A DNA stretch of 64,000 nt. It comes from Berberis thunbergii (taxonomy: Eukaryota; Streptophyta; Magnoliopsida; Ranunculales; Berberidaceae). A program made the position numbers and the translations under genes. Every line of letters begins with the position of its first letter. Position 1 is the stretch's first letter. The stretch lies in the NCBI GenBank assembly GCA_003290165.1, contig QNQO01000527.1, forward strand, positions 372,001 to 436,000, in the 5' to 3' direction. Shown here piece by piece: positions 23,331 to 35,000 of the stretch. The notes under the pieces were generated by a model that saw only the letters and a program-made list of their open reading frames with translations, did no database searches and had not been told where the DNA came from.

Positions 23331-24130
23331 AAGTGGCAAGTGCAATAACCATCTATCCGGTAGATAATCACAACAACTAACACTCAACATCTCATTAAAC
23401 TCGAAAATATTTGATGTTGAGCCACAAACTATTTCCTTTTTAAAAAAATTATTTTTTCCATTCCTCCTTAGCCTTAAGCTAGGACAAAGCTTCGTTACGT
23501 GATCAATCTTATGACAATAGTAGCATTTAGAATCAACATAATTTCTATTACTAGTGTTCCTTTTTAGCCCTTTCCACCATGCCTTCAGCTTGAAACTCAT
23601 CATTAACATCTTCTTCGCAACCTTAGACATCAAGTATGAAGAAATTTTATCAAACATAATCTCTTAGCTTTCGTAGAATGGAGTATCAACTAGTGTATCA
23701 TATGATTAAGGAATGGTATAAAGCAAAAAAACAATAACTTTATCTTGATCATAACCTCCATCTACCAAGTTTAGACAAATCAGTAAAAAAATTGCGAAAG
23801 TCATTAATGTTTTCATTAATATTTACCTGGACCCATCTTGAATTTGTAAAGTTTTTTCTTGAGATAAAGTATCGTCCTGAAAGATTTGTCAAATACGTAT
23901 TCTCCAACTTCTCCTAAAGATCCTTGACTGAGGTTTCCATCTTGTAGTTGTAGATCACATTTTTTTCGACAAACATAAACGAATTGTGCTACAGACACTC
24001 AAATCAAGCTATTCTCATTCATCATCCTCCATCATTTCAAGTTTACCCTTCAATGCCTTGTATAATTTCTTTTTGATAAGAACATTTTTCACTTAGGTTT
24101 TTCATAAACCAAAGTTATTCTTGCTATTAA
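23300..24130 (-). pseudogene. Copia gag with zinc knuckle
   Basis: The minus strand reads a WEKLEN-like block (xEKLENTYLTNLSGRYF), the central gag region VNINENINDFRNFFTDLSKL, and an intact CCHC knuckle CYYCHKIDHVTKLC at about 23520. Several stops interrupt it. Confidence 0.7.
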
Positions 24131-24138
24131 TTTCTCGA

Positions 24139-24369
24139 TCTCATTTCATTTGTGTATTTTATTGTTATTTCTTTTGGAATCAATAAAAAGAGGAGAATGT
24201 CATCACCCGTGGATGTAGGCTATTGTCAAACTACGTTATGTCCTTGTGCTCTGTGTGTGATTCATCGTTAGTTTGTAGTCTCTTTGGTGTGTTCTTATTC
24301 TCCAAAGATCAAAATAGCGATCTTGGGTTTTGGGATTGCTCACATCAATAATGGGTAATTCCCCCAACA
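24139..24369 (+). repeat. LTR 3' portion, plus orientation
   Basis: Matches the final part of the LTR at 9704-10300 but in the opposite orientation, ends in CCCCCAACA and is followed by GTGGTAT, a PBS-like sequence. It lies between gag and the partial 5' LTR, so this end of the copia element has been rearranged. Confidence 0.6.
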
Positions 24370-24477
24370 AGTGGTATAAAAAACACTATTTTGATTTTTG
24401 GAGGTAGAAGATGGTTGAGTGTTCAAGTTCTTCAGACTCAAATTTGCGAAAGGGGCTTCAATCTAAAGGATGTAATG

Positions 24478-24917
24478 TGTGGTTCATCAGTTGCCTACAT
24501 CCACGGGTGATGACAGTCTTATCTTCTTAGTAATTCCAAAAAAAATAGTAAGAAAATGCACAAAAGAGCTCCTAAACAAGAGGGTTTCCCCTCTTAATTC
24601 TGTACAAGAATCTCTCTAGAAAAAACTATATTTTGTGCAATAGAAAGACTAAACCAAAACCCACTCAAGATAGGTTTGTATAACATGGAGAAGAAACATC
24701 CAAAAAATTAAACTTTCTATCCCAACCAAACATCTCCTTTGAGGTTTCCAATTTTCCTACAACTTATTCATGAAGAATTTCCAATTCAAAATAACTTCAA
24801 AGATAAGTCAACTCGTAATTGGGTTGTTGCTAAAACCAACTCCATGCCTAAGAAGAAACAAAACAAGATAATTTTCCATTTCTACGCATTGCAATATGAG
24901 CCAAAAACAACAACCAC
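24478..24917 (-). repeat. LTR internal portion, minus orientation
   Basis: Homologous to 9814-10255 of the other LTR and in the same orientation. Both LTR ends are missing. Together with 24139-24369 it forms a head-to-head arrangement of two LTR pieces. Confidence 0.65.
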
Positions 24918-26099
24918 TTGATTCTGATGTAGTAGCCATTGGGTAGAGAATCACTTGTCTTATTTCTTAAATAAGATGATGCATGAGCACCTTAGCCATC
25001 CACTTTGTCACATCTCTTATCCCAACTGATAAAGCCACAAAATTTGTTTTCATTCTGCATGTACCCAAAACAATAACTTCTATTTATTGGTTCACACCAC
25101 AAAACCCTCCAATTGCTCTAGGTCACTCAGCTTCCGAAATGACAAGTTTCTCACACATTTGCATTAGTGAAGTGTAAATAAACACTCAGTCGTACAACCG
25201 CAATATTGTTATTTATGATCCCTTGTATACTTGACAAAACATGAAAGATATTGAAATTTGTTTAGTAAGTACATGAAATCAAAACATGTATATAAAGTTG
25301 TCTAAGCATAGAAATGCGGCTTAGTGGCAGACTGAGGAGATGGTAAAATGATTTGCAAATTTCTTTTATAGTGGAATCCGAAGGCAAGAGGTGGAAAATA
25401 GGTTGTTTAATTAGGAGAAGATATAACTATTCGACGTGTTTTTGAAGGAAGTACGAGCACCTCTTAGAAACTTGGCTCTAGAAGCATTTTCTCAACTTTT
25501 AAGACAGAGAGAAAGGGAAAGCTTTTCTACTTTTTCGTAAGAGATGACATGACCTAGCAGGCCTCGCACTTTAAGATGGAGTCCAATCCTTAAGTCCTTC
25601 CCAATCAACTGCTAAATCTGGCCCAACTTGTTTTTCTCAGTCTCTCATCTCATTCTCCACTTCTTGCTTTGATCAAGCTTTTGTAGGATTTGAACCCTAC
25701 AAATAACAACTTCATTCATTTTCTCCACTCAGCAATATACTAACATCATTTCCTAGGAACCAGCCATTGTTATTAGTAACATATATTTGAAGTAAAATCG
25801 TCACATAAAAATATTTTCTCGTAAGTTCTTGTCTTGGGCTTTTAACCACTGCCAACAACTCAAGTGTGTAAGTTTATGGAATCGCTGTAAACTTTTGCAT
25901 ATACATTCTTTTTACCGTATATCAAGCCGAGCTTTACTCGTGTCCTCAAGTGCTTCCACCAAACCATTCAAGATTGTTACTTGGTTACTCTAATCTAAAA
26001 ATGTAGTGTTTATAACAGCCAACTAAAAATCAATTTGAACCAAGACCAATAACTAAAGTTAGCAAGCAGCTCCAGTTCTCCGCTCCACATATCAACGGA
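24918..26099. other. Upstream region of the HAD gene
   Basis: AT-rich, no gene or transposon identified. The promoter of the HAD gene should lie in its right part. A TTTATAAC at about 26010 could be a weak TATA element, but this is a guess. Confidence 0.35.
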
Positions 26100-29000
26100 T
26101 TGATGATGATGGCCTCTTCTTCATCATCACTTCTCCTCCTCCCTCCAACTCCCTCTCACAATTCTCTCTCTTCCAAACCAACCTTCCTCCCCAACTTCCC
26201 ATCTTCTTCTTTTTCAACATCCACTTCTGCCCGAAGTTCTCTCCTTTCTTTCACCATCAGAAGTTTAAAAATATCATCTTCACCACACTTCTTCAGACCA
26301 CTCTGTTCTGCTTCTTCTTCTGCTACTGCTACTCCTCTTGATGCTCTCATCTTCGACTGCGATGGTGTCATTCTCGATTCCGAACACTTGCACAGACAAG
26401 CTTACAATGATGCATTTCTCCATTTCAATGTCAAGTGCCCGAATTCGGGTTCAGATCCTCTCAATTGGAGCTCTGAGTTCTATGACGTGCTTCAGAATCA
26501 GATTGGTGGGGGGAAGCCTAAGATGCGATGGTTCGTGATTGTTGTTTGAGATTGATTGGGTTGGATGGCTTTTTAGGTTCATGATGATTCATGGATGAAA
26601 CTTTTGTAAATGTTTAGGTATTTTAAAGAGAATGGATGGCCGACGTCTACAGTCTTTGAATCCCCTCCCGAAAGTGATTCTGATAGAGCTGAGTTGATTG
26701 ACACACTTCAGGTACTTCTGAATTCTCTTTATTAAACCCCGTATGAACTTGCATTGTTTCAAAGTCTTCTGAGTTTATTGATGGGATGCTTGTATATTAT
26801 GGTTGGTTTTGTAGGACTGGAAAACTGAAAGGTACAAAGAAATTATCAAATCCGGAACCGTAAGAAGAAGAATTTTTATATTTTTCTTGTATATCTTACA
26901 TGTATTAAATTGGTGGTTTTGAAAAGATTAATATTTGATGTTTGCGTCGAGCAGGTTGAACCCAGACCTGGAGTTTTGAGATTGATGGATGAAGCCAAGG
27001 CTGCTGTAAGATAATCCCATAGCTTAATTTATTTGCATGTTGCCTTGATAAATGAACTTGTGATATTCATTGTGTGCGCACACACAGATAAGGCCTTGTT
27101 GTAATTAAATTTGTGGGATTTGTGCACATTGCACAATTATGAGATAGTTACAATTTCTTGTCTTTAATCTATTCAGGGAATCAAACTGGCTGTTTGCTCT
27201 GCGGCAACTAAAAGTTCGGTTATAGTCTGTCTTGAGAACCTTATAGGAATCGTAAGTTTATTCTAGATTGTAGCTTTTGTTCCAAAGTACTCTGGTAGAT
27301 TTTATTTGTTTATGATATATGTTTATATTGTAGGAGCGCTTCCAAGGTCTTGATTGCTTCCTTGCAGGTAGGTCGCCCCACTTAGCTTCTAACCTCATGT
27401 ATGAGCTTCAGCTCTTTTTAAAGGCAAATAATATTCTTCTTGGATTGTTACTCATTGAATTTAAGGTGATGGCATGATATTGGTATAACTCTTGTTATTT
27501 CTTGCTCAATACTCATCAGTAACGGGTAGATTTAGAACAGATCAATGTAGTGCAAAAAACTAAAAGGTAGGTTTTGAGAGCTGACCAAAGCCAATGCAGA
27601 CACTGAGACACAATACCTGATCAAATATGAATACAACAAGTGAAAAAGATAAGAAAGAGGGAGGAAAAGCTAGAAGAAATCCCAGCAACTTGGAAGCACA
27701 AAAAGGAAGGTTCTAGAAGAAAATTGTAAGAACATGTAATCTTACATTATATACAAGAAGAAAGAAGAGGTATTGAGGTTTAGAAATTTCAGAGAATTTT
27801 CTTAGAAAGACTCCAATCTCCAAATGAATTTTGGCACAGTGATCCGGCAAAATAAATATATTGTTACAGATGAGGGGTTAGGTCCTTTACACACAAATTA
27901 TCATACAGATGTTTTAAAGTACATAATCTACAAGCGACTTGACAAAAAAAAATTTAACTTTATAGGGAAAGTTTTCATTTTGACTTCACTGGGCTTGTCA
28001 AATCAACAAATTCAACTTGGAGGTCGTTCAAATAAATTTCCCCTTGTTACCTTAAAAATGGCCAGGTTCAGATTTGGAATCCAGACCACCACATATTAAA
28101 GATATGGCATCACTTTTATAGGCTATCCCGACACAAGTTTTAGAGGAAGTTGTGTTTGAAATATAAGTTCTTTTTAGAAAGTGGTCAAAGTGAAAGCAGA
28201 CAAGGCCTTGATAGGCAGGGGGAGTAGTTGGATTGTGTGGATCGAGGACAAGCTCTAACTAGCAAAGCACATAGAAGAATGAGAAGCTTAGCAAGTGGGA
28301 GGAAAATTTTTGCTATGTCATTCTTTATTGTTGGCATTTAAGGAAGTTTCTAGAGGTCAGCAGGATTAGAATAGGCATCAAGACAATCTAATCTAGGAAC
28401 ATGGTAGGTTTTAGAATTTTATTTTTATTTTTATGATATTCTATTTTTATTTGGATTTCAATTAAGCAAGTCTAGTTATGCTGAGTATTCACTAGGGGTG
28501 GGCACGGTCCGGATCGGTTCCAAATTTGAAGGAACCTAACTCGAACCGTTTACATTTTAGCGGATCCGGTCCGGTCCGGATCCCTTCATTTTGATAATAG
28601 GAACCGAACCTAACTCGAACCGTTTAGAACGGTTCGGTTCCACGGTTCCAAACTTCCAGAAAATCGATCATATTCCAGAAATAGATCATATTCATACAAA
28701 AAAAAATTTGAACAGAAATCATACAATAAGAGATCCAAGAACAGAAAAATTTGCATTCAAAAAAAAAAAAAAAATAGAAAAAAAAACATCGATCCAGAAA
28801 ATTTGCATACAATAAGAGATCCAAGATCCAGAAATCATCGATCTCTCCACTCCTTCCTCGCTGATCTCGCTGATCTGCTTCTTCAGCGAGTGTTGATCTC
28901 GCTGATCTCTTCTGCTTCTTCTCGCTGAGCTCGGTTTCCTTCACCATAACTTCAAATCAAGCTCGATTTCCTGTTCGACAGAGAAAGGAGTGGAGAGGAG

Positions 29001-32000
29001 AGGGAAATCTCCTTCTCGAGACAAAGACAGAGAGAGGAGAGGGAGATCTCCTTCCCCTTCTCGAGACAGAGACAAAGACAGAGAGAGGAGAGGGAGATCT
29101 CCCAGCGTCTCTTCTTCTCTTCCTTCTCTTCTTCTCCTCTTCTTTGTTGCTTCTTCTTCTTACAGAGAGAGAGAGAGGGGTCTTTGTTGCTTCTTCTTTG
29201 TTGCTTCTTTGCTTCTTCTTTGTTGCTTCTTTGCTTTCTTCTTTGGTTGATATCGAGACAGAGAGACAGACCGAGAGAGAGGAGTCTCTCTTTGTTGCTT
29301 TTGCTTCTTCTTCTTTGTTGCTTCTTCTTTGGTTGATATCGAGACAGAGAGACAGACCGAGACAGAGGAGTCTCTCTTTGTTGCTTCTTTGTTTCTTCTT
29401 CTTTGTTGCTTCTCTTGCTTCTTCTTTGGTTGATATCGAGACAGAGAGACAGACCGAGACAGAGGAGTCTCTCTTTGTTGCTTCTTTGCTTCTTCTTCTT
29501 TGTTGCTTCTTTCTTTGGTTTATATCGAGACAGAGAGACAGAGGAGTCTCCTGACCTCCTCTTCCTTTTCTTCTACTACTTTGATTTGAAAGGGGACAGA
29601 GAGTCAGAGAGAGAGAGAGGGGTCCAACCCGGACCGTTTCATTTTAAAAAATTGGAACCGGGACCGGACCGTTTTATAACGGATCCGGACCGATCCGAAC
29701 CGTACCAAAAAATTTATATATAAAATCCGGACCGTTTAGAGCAAAACGGTCCGGTTCGGTTTGAACCCGCGGATCCTCGACCCATTTGCCCACCCCTAGT
29801 ATTCACTACACCAAATTGACATTTTTGTAACAATCCAAAAAACAATAACATTTTTTAGCTATAATAATCCACAAAACAATTTTACACATTTTTACAAACA
29901 AAGTGATTCAATAATTGTAACAACACAAATAGTATGGGCTTAAAAGTGATGTTATTCATGGTGATCTAATTTATTGTATCACTATTTTTTGTAGCTATTT
30001 TTCATTTTGTTGACTAAATTTAGTTTTGACTTTAAATTGTTTGGTGGTTTGTAATAGTTCAAAAATGTTACTATTTTTTAAGTTGTTACAAATATGCCAA
30101 TTTGGTGTAGTGATTACAATACAAATATTGAATGAGGCAATGAACAGTCACCCTATCGCAGCCGTACACATGGTGAAGGCCAACCCTAATACGAAAAAGG
30201 CCTCATCTCGGTCCCAAGCCGACCCAATCTTAAATCACTGACACTGTTCAGCCTGTAAGTTAGGCGCCTAAACCCAAATCACTTTGGCCCATGTGGCAAA
30301 GATCTTGAAATTTGGCTCAGGGCAATAAGGCCCGAACACAAATCTCTGAGCTGTCACAGACCCGAGATCCATGCGCACAAATCAACTCTTCACCCAATCA
30401 AGCATTGAGTCTTAAACAGAGCCAAATGCCGAAGAAACCCAATCATGCACAAGTATGATCTTAAGCAAGATATTCTCCTTCCATCACGCTCTCAAAAGCA
30501 GGGATAGTTGAAAGTGGAACATTCACTATATAAGGTGCAAAAAGGGAAGAAGAAAGGTACACATACACATTACTAATTTTATTTAGTATATATTCTTCCT
30601 TGCACCGTCACCTAACTTAAGCATTGGAGTGCCTTCGGCCACCACCACGGTGCTCTTTGGTTCACCGTTGTTCGTCTTGCAAGATCAGCAATGACGGATT
30701 TAGACTTGTCAAATTAGCGCATTTTGTGGGAAAAATGATAAGTTTTTCTTGAAACAAACATATAAACTCTTTATAACTAGCAAAACATCGAGACGTGGTC
30801 ACCAATACTAGATCTCAAGCACACAACAACAATGCTGAGCAAAGCCTAGCCACATGGTCAAATCAATCTGATCAAGGACGTGAAACAATTGCACTACCCA
30901 GCCATTGAGGCGGCTGTCGCTGACCTTGCATAGACCAGATCCTACTCATGGATCATCTAGCACGGGTGGTAAAAAGGCTCACCTAGGATCGATAACAGCC
31001 ATCCAAGAATGGCGAAAATTCGATAAGGTCTCAAACCCAAAAGGATGCTCGAGAGCGTGTCCAGGAAAGCGAGAACCTCCCTCTGGAGGGGCGGAGAGCC
31101 GGCCGGCTGGGAAGCTTAAGAGATGACGAGGATCATGGGGACCATGCCCCAAATACGAGCATGACCAAGGTCAAGAACCCTTTCCGATTGGGAGCGACGA
31201 TCCAAATATCTTGTATGATCTCACAGTCCATTATTGAAGGAGATCATGAATGCCCTTTGCCAAAGAAATTCATCCCCCAAAGCTCAAGTTTTACGACAGA
31301 ACATCAGATCTACATCATTACCACCATGTGATGGCGTTGGAAGAAAGTTCGAAAGTCATCCTATGTAGAACTTTTCCCACCAGCATGAATAAGGCTGCGT
31401 TGATCTGGTTCCACAGCCTTCAGCTGAAATCTATCAATTCATTTCAAGCCCTAGCAAGGGCATTCATCACCAAATTCGTCGGGAGCCAACGGATTAGGAA
31501 AGGGCCTTACATTTTGTTGAGCCTCAAACAGAAGCAATGTGAAACCCTTTGGGAGTATGTCACTCGCTTTAACGACGAGCTGATTTTGATCGACGGTTGC
31601 AGCGACGACATGTCAGTCACCGCTTTCACTTCTAGCCTCCGAGGAAGTAGTTTTATAACTTCTTCACACTGGAACCCCTAGCGGATATGACGGGTATGTT
31701 GAAAAGTGTCAAAAAATACATCATTCTAGAGGAAATGTTGACAGCCGAGAAGGGGGAAAGCAAAGCAAAACACTCCAAAGCCAAGGACAAGGACGAAAGG
31801 GGAGTTAGTTCCAATCGGAAATGGAGAGAGAACCAAGTTGGGTTCAGCCAAGTAAAGCCATACAAGGATATCGGTTCCAGATACCCCTATTGCACTCTGC
31901 TCAACTCCAGTCTGTCCGATATCCCATCCGCCATGGAAAAATGGGAAGACATCAAGTGGTCGTCGAAACTCAAAAGAGATCATTCAAAACGTGATAAAGA

Positions 32001-35000
32001 CAAACACTATTCTTATCACAAGGAGTTAGGCCACGATACCCTAGAAAGCCTAAAAAATGAGATCCAATACTGATCCAGAGAGGACGATTAAAGGATTTCA
32101 TCAGCTTCAAGGACATGCAACCCCAAGGTGAAGAAACAATGTAGGAAGCCGAAGATGTGACTCCTGATGTCGTGAGTGTCCTTCATGGGGAAAATGAGGA
32201 GAGGAAGCACTCGAATCGTTCACTAAATAGATCAGTATGGGAGATGCGACTCAGATCGCACACTACAGGGACCATCTCATCCAGCACATACAAGAGGAAA
32301 GAAAAGCCCCGAGTCTAACATTCACAAAACGGGACATGAGAAAATTCAGCTTCCCCCCATAACGACGCCCTAGACATCTCAGTAGGAATAGTAAAATGGG
32401 AAGTAAGAAAATTGTTGGTGGACACATGTAGTTCTGTCAATCTCCTATTTCTAGACACAATCCTCAAAATGCGACTAACGGAAGAGGAGTTGACACCTGC
32501 AAACCAAGTGATTTTCGGTCTCAATGGAGAAAGCTGCTACCTGATTGGATTGATTACGCTGCTGGTAGTCGTAGGGCAGCCATACCTACATTGGATCTTG
32601 ATGAAGAAGTTCTCAATCGGAGACTCCCGCTCTAAATACAATGTAACCTTGGGCCGACCTTGGTTACCCCACATGGAGGTAGTAGTATCCACCTAGCACC
32701 AATGTCTCAAATACCCTTCTGACGGCAAAATAGCTACGATTAGAGGGAACCAGACCATCACTCTAGAATGTCAACACGCCGCGGCTAGGAAACCAGAACA
32801 TGGAGCACAATGTCCCGAGCACAATGATCTATGAGGAAACCCCAAATCCAGATAGAGATGACCCACGTCTGCCTTCAGACGTCGAACCTCCATTCAACCC
32901 TAAAGGGAGGCCAGATGCTAGGCATCCGGAAGAGGAGACAATCACCATATACTTGGACAACCCAGCTAACACGAAAGCAATCTAGATAGGCTCTAACCTT
33001 AACAGAGCACTGACAACTAGCCATTCTCTTAGAGGAAAACCAAGATGTGTTTGCCTGGACAATGAAAGACATGGTGAGAATTGACCCCTCAAAAATCACA
33101 CATTGACTGGCAGTCAATCCTGACTTGAAACACGTCAACAAAAAAAGGTCACTGGCGCCCGAACGCAACTAGGCCATTAATGAAAAATTGCAAAGGCTAT
33201 TGAACGTCGGCATGATATGGTAGTCTCGCTATCCAGATTGGTTGGGAAACACGGTTCTGGTAAAAAAAATGGAAGTGGAGGCCTGTGTGGATTACGCGGA
33301 TCTTAACAAAGCCTGCCCAAAAGACAACTTTCACTGCCCCGGATAAACCAGATCGTAGACGCGACATCCAGACACAACCTACTCAGCTTCATGGACGCGT
33401 ACTCTAACTACAATCAGATCAACATGCACCCACAGGATCAAGAGAAAACCTCCTTCATAATAGACAAGGGCACATATTGCTACCAAGTAATGTCGTTCGG
33501 ATTAAAGAATGCAGGAGCAACGTACCAATGGTTGGTGAACCGAATAATCAAATGACAGATCGGAAAGACAATGAAAATCTACATCGACGCATGCTGATAA
33601 AAAGCCTCCATAGTCCCAATCACCTCACGAACCTTCAGGAAGCCTTCTTCCAACTCCGAAAATGCACATTTGGAGTAGAATCAGGAAAATTTCTGGGCCA
33701 CATAGTATATCAAAAGAGGATAGAGATCGATCCAAAGAAAATTCAGGTATTTCCTCCCACGAATATAAAAAGGTTCTGAGCGTGACTAGGAGGGTATCAT
33801 CCCTGAACAGATTCATCTCCAAATCCTCAGATAGATGTATCCCTTTCTTTAAGATCCCGAAGGGGAATAAAAAATTCCAATGAGGAGAGCAGTGTGATTA
33901 GGCCTTCCAAGATTCGAAGGCATGCATGAAAAGCACTAAGCTGCTCTCGAAACCTATTCCGGGTGAGATGTTTTACCTATACCTCTCAGTCTAGGAGCAC
34001 GCTGTCAGCTTAGCAAAAGGTTCGAACAGTCATCCCATCGCAGTCGTACACGTGGCAAAAGCCAACCCTAATATGGAAAATGCCTCAACTCGATCCCAAG
34101 CGGACCCAATCTAAATCACTGTTTAGAGTAAGTCAGGCGTCCAAGCCCAAATCACTCTGACCCACGTGGCAAAGATCTTGGAGTTTGGCCTAGGACAATA
34201 AGGCCTAAAAACATATCTCTGAGTTGTCACGGGCCCGAGATCCATGCACACAAATCAGCTCTTCACCCAATCAAACATTGGGTCCTAAACAGAACCAAAT
34301 GCCGAAGAGACTCAGTCATGCACAATATGATTTTGGGCGAGATCTCCTCCCTTCATCACGCCCTCAAAAACAGGGATAGTTGAGGAGTGGAACACTCGCT
34401 ATATGAGGTGAGAAAATGGTAGAAGAAAGGTATGCATACACATTGCTAATTTCATCTAGTCTATATTCTTCCTTACACTGTCGCCCGACTAAAGCATTGG
34501 AGTGCCTTCGGCCACCACCATCGTGGTCCCTTGCTCACCGTTGTTCGTTTTGCAGGTTCGAGATCAGCAAGGATGAATTTGGACGCATCAGTAGGTTTAT
34601 TTCTAGTTTAGCTAGGATTAGTTTTTTTATTTAAAGGACCGAAAACTCAAGGATTGTAAAAAAAAACAAAAACAAATTATCAATCATTCAATTATCTTCC
34701 CTCGAAATTATCATCCTCTTTATTGTTTCTTCTACAATTCTCCCTAAATTATTTTCCCTTTATTGACTTTTCCCCATTCTTTTATTCTCTTTCGAGATCT
34801 CTGAATCTCCTTCCTCATTTCAACATGTGTCGCGCCAATTGGTATCAGAGTTAATTATTTATCTCGATTGCTTTCATCACGTCCATCCCATTCTTTGTGT
34901 TCACCCGCCACCACCACTTCCGCCTCCATCTTCTTCAATCCTAAAAGAAACCTTAGCCATTCAACCCAACTCCTCCAATTTAACCCAATACTTTCATTAG

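Larger units (their letters stand above)
9704..24917 (-). mobile_element. Minus-strand Ty1/copia element, split by a gypsy element
   Basis: Read on the minus strand: a partial 5' LTR (24478-24917), gag (about 24130-23300), protease (to 23164), a gypsy insertion (12006-23158), then pre-integrase, integrase (12005-11250), a partial RT (10950-10440) and a 3' LTR (10300-9704). The coding sequence resumes on the far side of the gypsy element with only the short target duplication between, which proves the nesting. RT is truncated before the YVDD block and RNase H is absent. Confidence 0.75.
30141..34590 (+). mobile_element. Ty3/gypsy Tat-like element, truncated pol
   Basis: LTRs at about 30141-30711 and 34023-34590 match along their length. 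After the 5' LTR comes a decayed primer site (AGCGCATTTTGTGGG). Gag, protease and part of RT follow; RNase H and integrase are absent, because the RT-connection sequence runs directly into the polypurine tract (AGCAAAAGG) and 3' LTR. Inserted in the 5' LTR of the small element at 28392-36146. The left boundary is uncertain by a few bases. Confidence 0.75.

Noticed and set aside
29144..29723. Long leucine/serine-rich plus-strand open frames
   Set aside because: They come from the CT-rich minisatellite inside a hAT MITE; low complexity and present in several frames at once.
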